Part shown: one piece after another, positions 1-5,208 of the stretch | How positions within the stretch are numbered: position 1 is the stretch's first letter | Layout: every line of letters starts with the position of its first letter | NCBI GenBank assembly: GCA_019119745.1 | Contig: DWWI01000184.1 | Location: 1 to 5,208, forward strand | Length of the DNA: 5,208 bases | Direction: 5' to 3' | Source: Candidatus Mediterraneibacter gallistercoris | Lineage (GTDB): Bacteria; Bacillota_A; Clostridia; Lachnospirales; Lachnospiraceae | Notes under the pieces: generated by a model | What the model saw: only the letters and a program-made list of their open reading frames with translations | Told to the model about the DNA's origin: nothing | Databases searched by the model: none | Program-made: the position numbers and the translations under genes

Positions 1-633
1 GTACTGTACAGACCGAAAGAGCTTCAGAAATATGAATATTATGGGGAAGATAAGACAGAAGTATACTGGATTCATTTTACAGGCAGCAATGTTAAAAATA
101 TCTTACGTCAGTATGGATTTCCGGATAAAGAACGGGTTTTCCAAGTTGGCACATCTATGGAATATGAACGGGTTTTTAAGCGTATTATCATCGAACTCCA
201 ACGCTGTCAGGATGATTATGAGGAAATGCTTGTTCTTCTGCTTCGTCATCTACTAATCACTTTCCACCGAGAACTGACACGAGAACATATCCTGAAAAAC
301 GAATACCTGGATCAGGAAATGAACACTGCAGTTACCTATTTCAGCGAAAATTATAATCAGGACATCAACATAGAGGATTACGCAGCCTCACGAGGCATGA
401 GTGTCAGTTGGTTTATCCGGAATTTCAAAAAATACACCGGTTCCACACCAATGCAATTCATCGTAGGAATCCGGATCAACAATGCTCAGATGTTACTTGA
501 AACAACAACCTATTCCATCAATGAAATCTCTAAAATCGTCGGATATGATAACCAGCTGTATTTCAGTCGGCTTTTTCACAAGCTGAAAGGATATTCACCG
601 AGAGAATACCGAAAACTGAGAAACAAATTCTGA
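1..633 (+). CDS. AraC-family transcriptional regulator, 5' end cut off by the window
   Basis: The frame is open from base 1, so the gene begins upstream; 210 codons and a TGA stop are visible. The first visible residues include YWIHFTG, typical of the end of the N-terminal cupin-like ligand-binding domain of AraC regulators. Visible residues about 103-210 form the C-terminal DNA-binding domain. Its first helix-turn-helix lies around INIEDYAASRGMSVSWFIRNF. The second has the family pattern SINEISKIVGY...YFSRLFHKLKGYSPREYR. Family members are usually about 270-300 residues, so some 70-80 N-terminal residues are probably missing. An internal ATG at 157 is not a credible start because homology continues upstream of it. 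Such proteins usually sense a sugar or similar small molecule and activate neighbouring catabolic genes, but the ligand cannot be read here and the target is probably outside the window. The gene is AT-rich and converges on the XRE gene. Confidence 0.92.
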   Translation, partial: VLYRPKELQKYEYYGEDKTEVYWIHFTGSNVKNILRQYGFPDKERVFQVGTSMEYERVFKRIIIELQRCQDDYEEMLVLLLRHLLITFHRELTREHILKNEYLDQEMNTAVTYFSENYNQDINIEDYAASRGMSVSWFIRNFKKYTGSTPMQFIVGIRINNAQMLLETTTYSINEISKIVGYDNQLYFSRLFHKLKGYSPREYRKLRNKF

Positions 634-641
634 AATCCACA

Positions 642-700
642 AAGAGGATACCACCGAATCATCAACGCAATGATTTGTAGTATCCTCTTCTCTCTTTTAC
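642..700. terminator. Hairpin terminator shared by the convergent AraC and XRE genes
   Basis: A perfect 10-base inverted repeat, AAGAGGATAC (642-651) and GTATCCTCTT (680-689), starts 9 bases after the AraC stop. Inside it lies a second 6-base stem, AATCAT (657-662) with ATGATT (670-675), around a 7-base loop, so the whole folds as a long stem with one internal bulge. The plus-strand 3' side runs into a T-rich tract (CTCTCTTTT), which fits Rho-independent termination of AraC. On the minus strand the hairpin also follows the XRE stop, but the T tract there is weak, so termination in that direction is less certain. Confidence 0.7.
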
Positions 701-705
701 TATTC

Positions 706-1602
706 TTATTTTACGAACTCAACCGAATAACAATACATATACTCATTCTCTGTATCTATGTATTCACCTTTAATATCCTGTATCGGCAACGAACTCACTC
801 CTTGTTCGCCATAGATCAGTGCTGCCAATCCTTGCTCTGTTCCGTATTCTATCGGGCTTTTGTTCTCTATAGACGTTGCAGATCTGCCATAATATTCTCT
901 GTTTGCAACACCCTCCAAGATTGGCATTTCTGTCATATATTTTGAATATTCATCTGCCGCAATAAGCTTTGCAGTAAAATTATCAAAATCCGGCGTAATA
1001 ACAATCAATCCATTTTTTGCAGATTTCACATCCTCATAGGAAAGTTCCAAAACCTTCTTATGAGAAATTCGTTTTCCAGACTGGTATTCTGACAAGTAAA
1101 CATACAATGTTTGAAATGTATCTTTTGAATTGTATCGAAACATCATGGTTCCATCAATTCCAGATAACAATTCAGCTGTTTTCATTTCTACACTATCTGG
1201 TGCTACTGCTTCTATATAATTTTGTGGTTGCCGCAATTTATTACATACCATGATTCCAAAAACAATAACACATACTCCCACCGCAATAAGAAGTACAGCA
1301 ATAATTTTCTTTAAATAACGTTGCTTATAACTGCTATCTTTGGTTATCTGTATCAATGTATCTTCTGATTTTTTTTCTACATTAGTTACCTCAATATCTT
1401 CACCTGCCAAAAATTCATTAAGACTGATTCCTAATATTTCACATAATTCTAAATACACAGACACATCTGGTAAACAGATTCCTCGTTCCCATTTGGAAAC
1501 TGACTTATCACTCTTACCCAGTTTCTCAGCAAGCTGTTTTTGAGTCATACCAAGTTTTTTTCTTTTTTCTGCAATATAGCTTCCGATTTTCACAAGGTCC
1601 AT
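706..1602 (-). CDS. Membrane-anchored XRE-family regulator with an external C-terminal domain
   Basis: This 298-residue protein has three visible parts. Residues about 6-61 are an XRE/Cro-cI helix-turn-helix (IGSYIAEKRKKLGMTQKQLA..., then KSVSKWERGICLPD), a classic match. Residues about 70-97 are a polar linker ending in basic KQRYLKK. Residues 100-119 are one hydrophobic span (IIAVLLIAVGVCVIVFGIMV). The basic side precedes the span, so the DNA-binding domain should be cytoplasmic and residues about 121-298 outside the cell. I do not recognise that outer domain. One-span XRE proteins are common in Firmicutes and are thought to carry an external or envelope signal to DNA, but the signal and targets here are unknown. 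The ATG at 1602 is preceded by AGGGGG with an 8-base gap, which supports this start. The gene is AT-rich and stands alone on its strand, with no partner gene. Confidence 0.92.
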   Translation of the reverse strand: MDLVKIGSYIAEKRKKLGMTQKQLAEKLGKSDKSVSKWERGICLPDVSVYLELCEILGISLNEFLAGEDIEVTNVEKKSEDTLIQITKDSSYKQRYLKKIIAVLLIAVGVCVIVFGIMVCNKLRQPQNYIEAVAPDSVEMKTAELLSGIDGTMMFRYNSKDTFQTLYVYLSEYQSGKRISHKKVLELSYEDVKSAKNGLIVITPDFDNFTAKLIAADEYSKYMTEMPILEGVANREYYGRSATSIENKSPIEYGTEQGLAALIYGEQGVSSLPIQDIKGEYIDTENEYMYCYSVEFVK

Positions 1603-1615
1603 AAATACTTCCCCC

Positions 1616-1648
1616 TTTTGGGATTATAGTATCTATTTTCTCAGAAAA
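1616..1648 (-). promoter_or_regulatory. Likely promoter of the XRE gene with a palindrome just upstream of the -10 box
   Basis: On the minus strand a perfect TATAAT lies at 1628-1623, ahead of the XRE gene. No good -35 box is seen 16-19 bases upstream (the best hexamers are TACTTT-like). A 13-base palindrome, TTTTCT-G-AGAAAA on the minus strand, covers 1648-1636, inside the -35/-10 spacer. It is a plausible operator for autoregulation, but this is inference. If this -10 is used, transcription would start near 1616, at the ribosome binding site, giving a leader of only about 14 bases. Confidence 0.45.
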
Positions 1649-1663
1649 AGTACACCCCTTAAT

Positions 1664-1751
1664 GGTAGAATTACCTCAAATTTAAACAAATTTTATCAGC
1701 GACTATTCCGTTAAAGGATTATGATTATAACGCCGAAGTGGAAATTACCAC
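1664..1751. repeat. Two similar near-palindromic sites flanking an AT-rich spacer
   Basis: GGTAGAATTACC (1664-1675; arms GGTA/TACC) and GTGGAAATTACCAC (1738-1751; arms GTGG/CCAC) share the pattern GTRGAA(A)TTACC about 74 bases apart. Between them lies a doubled AAATTT (1678-1683 and 1688-1693). The second site coincides with the point where the response regulator loses homology. The pair could be operator sites, remnants of a recombination or insertion event, or chance in AT-rich DNA. No mobile-element family could be assigned. Confidence 0.3.
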
Positions 1752-2273
1752 GATCTCGCCTGTATGCTGAAACAGACAATGGAGGATCTTTACTTCATTT
1801 TTCGTCAGCTCCTGCTTTCTGTCCTCTTTCCGGATCTGAGCCGCTGCCAGGTCTAAGGAAACTCCTTTGTACTCCCTCCTGGAATCCTCTGTTTCCTCTT
1901 CTCTCATAGTACGTCTCAGCACTGCCGCGATCCTGGCCATCAGCACCGGAAGCTGGTAGGGTTTTGCCACATAATCGTCCCCTCCCCGGAGCATACAGTT
2001 CAGTTCGTCCATAGAAGTATTATTCCCGGTAACAAAAATAATGGGGATCTGGGAGGTCTGCCGGATCTGTTCACAGATATGCAGACCATTGATCCCGGGA
2101 AGATTTACATCCAGCAGGATCAGATCCGGGGCTTCCTTCAGGGCTTTTTTTGCCACATCAGAAAACTGGCCGATAAAGGCGGTATCATAACCGGCCCGGG
2201 ACAGATATTCTCCCAGTTCCCTGCGGGTCTCTTCATCATCCTCGATAATCAGAATTTCTGGCTTTTTCCTCAT
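1725..2273 (-). pseudogene. Truncated OmpR/BceR-like response regulator lacking the end of its DNA-binding domain
   Basis: The 182-residue reading has a complete receiver domain (about residues 6-118). It shows the acidic pair in IIEDDEE, the phosphorylation site Asp55 in LILLDVNLPG, Thr82 (FVTGN) and Lys104 (DDYVAKPY). The stretch NNTSMDELNCMLRGGDDYVAKPY followed by LPVLMARIAA resembles the BceR group, which controls antimicrobial-peptide transporters with a BceS kinase. A winged-helix domain starts near residue 135 and follows the family to about residue 175 (ELTKNEVKILHCLFQHTGEIV). It then turns into an unrelated tail, VISTSAL, and a stop. OmpR-type regulators are about 220-235 residues, so roughly 50 residues with the recognition helix and wing are missing. 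The ATG is preceded by GGAGGG with a 9-base gap. No kinase or ABC transporter follows. It may still be phosphorylated but should not bind DNA normally. The BceR assignment is moderate; the truncation is clear. Confidence 0.85.
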
Positions 2274-2336
2274 TCTCCTCAGCCCTCCCTTTTTTTACTT
2301 TCTGCCGGTGGATTATTTCTCTCTCTTTTTGAAATA

Positions 2337-2352
2337 CTTCTACATTGTAACA
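2337..2352 (-). promoter_or_regulatory. Possible extended -10 promoter for the response regulator
   Basis: The minus strand reads TGTTACAAT (2352-2344), an extended -10 (TGn plus TACAAT), about 70 bases upstream of the response-regulator start. No good -35 box is seen at normal spacing, as is often the case with extended -10 promoters. Transcription would start near 2337 and run away from the alcohol dehydrogenase promoter about 90 bases to the right. Confidence 0.42.
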
Positions 2353-2407
2353 TATCTGAAAGCTGAGAACGATCCTTTTCTTCCTTTTCCTTTGCGCTCC
2401 CGGATCA

Positions 2408-2436
2408 TTGACAAGCCTATCTGTAACTGCTAATAT
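2408..2436 (+). promoter_or_regulatory. Near-consensus sigma-A promoter of the alcohol/aldehyde dehydrogenase pair
   Basis: A perfect -35 box TTGACA (2408-2413), a 17-base spacer and a -10 box TAATAT (2431-2436, one change from TATAAT) lie upstream of the alcohol dehydrogenase. The start of transcription should be near 2443, giving a leader of about 50 bases before the ATG at 2496. The leader contains no strong hairpin that I can see. A promoter this close to consensus suggests substantial basal expression unless a repressor acts. Confidence 0.8.
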
Positions 2437-2495
2437 TTTCTGGTAAATGGAATTATTAAGAAGCGTTATTTTTACGCCGGAAAGGATCTGTTCCC

Positions 2496-3728
2496 ATGAA
2501 CTCTTTAAGAAAAATATACTGCAGGAGCTTTCAGACGGTCTTTAAAGCCGCGCTGCCTTTTCTGCCCTACCGGAAGCCGAAGATCGTCAACAGTGTGAAA
2601 GCCCTGCCGGAAGTCATTCACAAAAAGAACTGCAGTAAAGTCCTGATCATCACCGATGCCGGCATAAGGAAACTCGGATTGACCGGGCGTCTGGAAAAAG
2701 CCCTGGCAGATGCAGGGATCCCCTATTGTATCTATGACAAAACCGTAGCCAATCCTACTACGGATAATGTGTCGGAAGCCGTGACTCTGTACCTGGAGGA
2801 GGGCTGCGACTGTATCATCGGTTTCGGCGGCGGCTCCAGTATGGACTGTGCCAAGGCAGCCGGCGCCAGGATCGCAAAGCCGAAACAGTCTCTTGCCAAA
2901 ATGAAAGGTATTCTAAAGATCCATAAAAAGCCTCCTCTTCTCATGGCAGTCCCCACCACCGCCGGAACCGGCAGCGAAACGACCCTGGCCGCAGTGATCA
3001 CCGACGCCCGGACCCGCTATAAATACGCTATCAATGACTTTCCTCTCATCCCCAGATATGCCGTCCTGGATCCCAAGGTCACCTTAAGCCTGCCGCCTTT
3101 TATCACTGCGACCACTGGTATGGATGCTCTGACTCATGCCGTAGAAGCTTATATCGGGAATTCCACCACTTACGGAACCAGGAAAGATGCTCTGCTGGCT
3201 GTGCAGCTGATCTTTGAAAATATTGACGCCGTATATGAAGACGGGACCAATGTAGAAGCCCGCCGGAATATGCTCCATGCCTCTTTCTACGCCGGCTGCG
3301 CCTTTACCAAATCCTATGTAGGCTATGTCCACGCCATCGCCCACTCCCTTGGCGGCGAATACAATGTTCCCCACGGTCTCGCCAATGCGGTGATCCTGCC
3401 TATGATGCTGGAAGCCTACGGAGAAAAAATCCACAAAAAACTGGCCCGTCTTGCCGTTGCCGCAGGTCTGGCAGATCCGGATACTCCGGACTATGACGCC
3501 GCCAAAAGGTTTATACAGGCCATCAAAGATATGAAGAAGCGTTTCGGTATCGGAGACCATATCCCTCAGATCCGGGAAACCGACATTCCCAAGCTGGCAC
3601 ACTATGCGGACAAAGAGGCCAATCCCCTTTATCCGGTGCCTGTGCTTATGAATGCCTCCGAGCTGGAGCCCTTTTATTACCGTCTGATGGAAGATCCCGC
3701 TGAAAATCAAAAAGATACCGGCAGATAG
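2496..3728 (+). CDS. Iron-containing (group III) NAD(P)-dependent alcohol dehydrogenase
   Basis: This 410-residue cytoplasmic enzyme reversibly oxidises an alcohol to an aldehyde or ketone with NAD(P). The N-terminal half is the dinucleotide-binding domain with GGGSSMDCAK (111-120) and PTTAGTGSE (153-161). The C-terminal half is the helical metal domain. By alignment with the FucO pattern, the metal ligands are Asp210 and His214 (GMDALTHAVEA), His279 (VHAIAHSLGG) and His293 (NVPHG). All four are present with the expected spacing, as is the conserved His283. Length is close to the usual 380-400, with a slightly long N-terminus. The ATG at 2496 follows AAAGGA with a 9-base gap. The aldehyde dehydrogenase starts 50 bases downstream with its own ribosome binding site, so the two form an operon. 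Butanol-, propanediol- and lactaldehyde-type enzymes all share these motifs, so the substrate cannot be stated. It appears intact. Confidence 0.96.
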   Translation: MNSLRKIYCRSFQTVFKAALPFLPYRKPKIVNSVKALPEVIHKKNCSKVLIITDAGIRKLGLTGRLEKALADAGIPYCIYDKTVANPTTDNVSEAVTLYLEEGCDCIIGFGGGSSMDCAKAAGARIAKPKQSLAKMKGILKIHKKPPLLMAVPTTAGTGSETTLAAVITDARTRYKYAINDFPLIPRYAVLDPKVTLSLPPFITATTGMDALTHAVEAYIGNSTTYGTRKDALLAVQLIFENIDAVYEDGTNVEARRNMLHASFYAGCAFTKSYVGYVHAIAHSLGGEYNVPHGLANAVILPMMLEAYGEKIHKKLARLAVAAGLADPDTPDYDAAKRFIQAIKDMKKRFGIGDHIPQIRETDIPKLAHYADKEANPLYPVPVLMNASELEPFYYRLMEDPAENQKDTGR

Positions 3729-3778
3729 GTCTCTGCAGAGGCAGAAACCCCGTAAAATCATGAAAAGGAGAAAACAAC

Positions 3779-4699
3779 ATGACCGAAAAGGAAATCCATG
3801 ATATCGTTGCCAGACAGAGAAAATATTTTCAGACCGGAGCCACGCTCCCTCCAGATATGCGGATCCAGGCTCTGCGCCGCCTTTACGCAGCCGTTTCCCA
3901 AAGAGAAAAAGACATCCAGGACGCTCTGAAAAAAGATCTGGGAAAAAGCAGCTTTGAAGGATATATGTGTGAAACCGGACTGGTCCTGGAAGAGATTACT
4001 TATATGCTCAGACATATCCGCAGCTTTTCCAGGGAAAAAAGGAAACGGACGCCGCTGGCCCAGTTCCATTCCCGAAGCTATCTGAAGCCCTCGCCCTATG
4101 GCGTGGTGCTGATCATGAGCCCCTGGAATTATCCCTTTATGCTGACCCTTTCCCCGCTGGTGGACGCTCTGGCCGCCGGAAATACTGCGGTGGTAAAACC
4201 CAGCGCCTATTCTCCCCATACCAGCCGGGTGCTGCAGGAAATCCTTTCCCAGTGTTTTGACCCCCGGTATGTGATGACAGTTACCGGAGGAAGAGCGGAA
4301 AACACCTGTCTTCTGCAGGAACATTTTGACTATATCTTTTTTACCGGCAGCCAGTCTGTGGGAAAGGAAGTCATGCGCAGCGCCGCGCAATATCTGACTC
4401 CCGTTACCCTGGAGCTTGGGGGAAAAAGCCCCTGCATCGTAGATCAGACCGCTGATCTGAAGCTGGCGGCAAAGCGTATTGTCTTTGGAAAATATCTCAA
4501 CTGCGGCCAGACCTGCGTAGCCCCTGATTACGTTTACTGCCACCGCTCCGTAAAAGACCGCCTGCTCAAAGAAATAAAGGAACAGATCCGGCTCCAGTAC
4601 GGCAGCCAGCCTCTGGAGAATCCGGATTACGGGAAGATCATCAATGAAAAACACTTTGACCGGGACTGTTCTACAGCACTCATTTTGATAAAACAATGA
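3779..4699 (+). pseudogene. 3'-truncated class-3-type aldehyde dehydrogenase
   Basis: The reading has 306 residues, of which the first 295 match an NAD(P)-dependent aldehyde dehydrogenase of the short class 3 (ALDH3-like, YwdH-type) group, which oxidises aldehydes to carboxylic acids. Visible motifs are SPWNYPF with the oxyanion-hole Asn117, FTGS (188-191) at the cofactor site, LELGGKSP with the general base Glu212, and NCGQTCVAPDY with the nucleophile Cys246. Homology stops after NEKHFDR (residue 295). The last 11 residues, DCSTALILIKQ, are frame noise over the next gene's fragment. Family members are about 450-460 residues, so some 150-160 are missing. The lost part includes the EIFGP-type motif, the rest of the catalytic domain and the C-terminal strands used in dimerisation. 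An active enzyme is unlikely despite the intact catalytic cysteine. AAGGAG lies 8 bases before the ATG. It would act with the upstream alcohol dehydrogenase. Confidence 0.9.
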
Positions 4700-4986
4700 A
4701 AGTGGGGGCAAGCGTAGTGGCAGCGAGGAGAGGAGGACTTTCCGCTACATTTGACGAGCTGAATAAATATTTCACAATCTGCGGTATGCCGGTGGCGTCA
4801 AGCCAGTATTGGAACAGTATTCACGGCAGAGAACCGGGTGAGGCTCAGCAGGATGCAGAGGGGCTTCAGACGATGCGCACTCTTGCGCGGAATATGGCAT
4901 TTCTCATGAAGAGCATTGCACTGGGGAAAGAACAGTATGGTCTGCCGGAGAAAGAGCCGGCCTGTCATACAAATTTTGTGCGCTAG
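4666..4986 (+). pseudogene. C-terminal fragment of a flavodoxin-like NAD(P)H/FMN oxidoreductase
   Basis: From about 4666 the frame reads LFYSTHFDKTMKVG, then VVAARRGG, TFDELNKYF, MPVASSQYWNSIHG, a QDAEGLQTMRTLARNMAFL helix, and the typical end TNFVR. This is the C-terminal half of the flavodoxin-fold NADPH-dependent FMN reductase family, whose full members are about 200-220 residues. The N-terminal half, which carries the FMN phosphate loop (GSP/GS-type) and usually a CxxC-like segment, is absent; an in-frame TGA lies at 4657-4659. The ATG at 4696 would give a 96-residue product, but it lies inside the family homology and has no clear ribosome binding site. It overlaps the aldehyde dehydrogenase stop as ATGA. 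The fragment should not bind FMN by itself. G+C level is like that of the dehydrogenase genes, unlike the XRE/AraC side. Confidence 0.87.
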
Positions 4987-5007
4987 GAAAATTTAGGTAA
5001 CCTGAGA

Positions 5008-5023
5008 CCGGAAAACATTCCGG
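5008..5023. repeat. Short perfect hairpin after the oxidoreductase fragment
   Basis: CCGGAA (5008-5013) and TTCCGG (5018-5023) pair around a 4-base AACA loop, 21 bases after the stop at 4986. The following bases are A-rich rather than T-rich, so it is not a plus-strand terminator by itself. It may stabilise the 3' end of the transcript ahead of the stronger terminator at 5052. Just upstream, AGGTAACCT (4995-5003) is a 9-base palindrome with no evident role. Confidence 0.4.
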
Positions 5024-5049
5024 AGTGTAAAATCAAAAAATATATTGCG

Positions 5050-5088
5050 GGGCAGCAGGCTTGGAAATAGTCTGCTGCTTTCGTCTTT
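5050..5088 (+). terminator. Intrinsic terminator after the oxidoreductase fragment
   Basis: GCAGCAGGC (5052-5060) pairs with GTCTGCTGC (5070-5078) as a 9-pair stem with one G-U pair, around a 9-base loop. Two further G-U pairs are possible at the base of the stem. The stem runs directly into TTTCGTCTTTT. This is a good Rho-independent terminator for plus-strand transcription arriving from the dehydrogenase operon or the original oxidoreductase gene. Confidence 0.82.
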
Positions 5089-5090
5089 TC

Positions 5091-5208
5091 GGAGAAAAGG
5101 TAGTTATCAGATCAGAAAAAGGTATTTACCGGATCAAAAAATATATGTTGAAAGATATATAACTATGTTTGCAAGGTATTTCGGGATTCCGTACCGTACG
5201 TATCAGGA
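5091..5208. other. AT-rich non-coding tail with short repeats
   Basis: No reading frame of useful length is seen on either strand. The stretch contains a 9-base direct repeat AAGGTATTT (5119-5127 and 5173-5181), a near-palindrome GGTATTTACC (5121-5130), GATCA-plus-A-tract motifs, and paired ATATAT tracts around 5141-5160. No promoter with both boxes at proper spacing was found. It is probably an intergenic region leading to a gene beyond the window. Confidence 0.4.

Noticed and set aside
157..633. Start of the AraC gene at the internal ATG 157.
   Set aside because: The same frame is open to base 1 and encodes the cupin-type sequence YWIHFTG upstream, so the gene starts outside the window.
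1669..1770. A short plus-strand frame reading LKDYDYNAEVEITTIS across the left break, which looks somewhat protein-like.
   Set aside because: It has no start codon or ribosome binding site, is bounded by stops, and runs into the antisense strand of the response regulator. It might be the tail of a gene brought by the rearrangement, but nothing supports this beyond composition.
3729..3778. The 10-base palindrome CTCTGCAGAG (3731-3740) between the two dehydrogenase genes as a terminator or attenuator.
   Set aside because: It has no loop and no following T tract, and a strong ribosome binding site for the next gene follows at 3765.
4650..4700. Programmed frameshift that would fuse aldehyde dehydrogenase to the oxidoreductase fragment.
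   Set aside because: There is no slippery heptamer or downstream pseudoknot at the switch, and the join would link two unrelated incomplete domains. A broken junction is simpler.
3084..4711. Two long open frames on the minus strand, opposite the alcohol and aldehyde dehydrogenase genes (225 and 317 residues).
   Set aside because: They lie entirely antisense to genes with clear catalytic motifs. Their translations look like reverse-frame noise from G+C-rich codons and show no recognisable domain.
1..5208. CRISPR array, tRNA or rRNA genes, transposase or integrase genes.
   Set aside because: No regularly spaced repeats, cloverleaf-like sequence, rRNA segments or recombinase motifs were seen on either strand.

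Overview
The window looks like chromosome or an accessory region from a Gram-positive gut-type Clostridia, most likely Lachnospiraceae. The clues are strong purine-rich ribosome binding sites (AAGGAG, GGAGGG, AGGGGG), sigma-A style promoters, an XRE regulator with one membrane span, a BceR-like response regulator and a FucO/butanol-dehydrogenase-like iron alcohol dehydrogenase. This is inferred from protein style, not from a database search.

Layout, left to right. (1) Positions 1-1700 are AT-rich; single 60-base lines I counted by eye were about one third G+C. They hold the 3' part of an AraC-family activator (+) and a complete membrane-anchored XRE-type regulator (-). The two genes converge on a shared hairpin. 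(2) Positions about 1750-4665 are richer in G+C (counted lines range from just over half to two thirds). They hold a response regulator on the minus strand that has lost the end of its DNA-binding domain, a divergent promoter region, and a plus-strand pair: a complete iron-containing alcohol dehydrogenase and a class-3-type aldehyde dehydrogenase that has lost about its last third. (3) At about 4658-4671 the aldehyde dehydrogenase reading breaks off. The sequence continues, in another frame, as the C-terminal half of a flavodoxin-like NAD(P)H/FMN oxidoreductase. That fragment is followed by a good intrinsic terminator and about 120 bases of AT-rich DNA with no gene.

How the genes fit together. 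The alcohol and aldehyde dehydrogenases share a near-consensus promoter (TTGACA, 17 bases, TAATAT) and are 50 bases apart. Intact, they would interconvert an alcohol, its aldehyde and the carboxylic acid with NAD(P). Here only the alcohol dehydrogenase is whole. The response regulator lacks its recognition helix, and no histidine kinase or transporter lies next to it, so it is probably not a working regulator in this window.

The most notable point is that the G+C-richer block is cut inside a gene at both ends. This fits relocation of a chromosomal segment, two deletions, or a chimeric assembly. I see no transposase, integrase, CRISPR array, tRNA or rRNA, and no convincing new multi-gene system.
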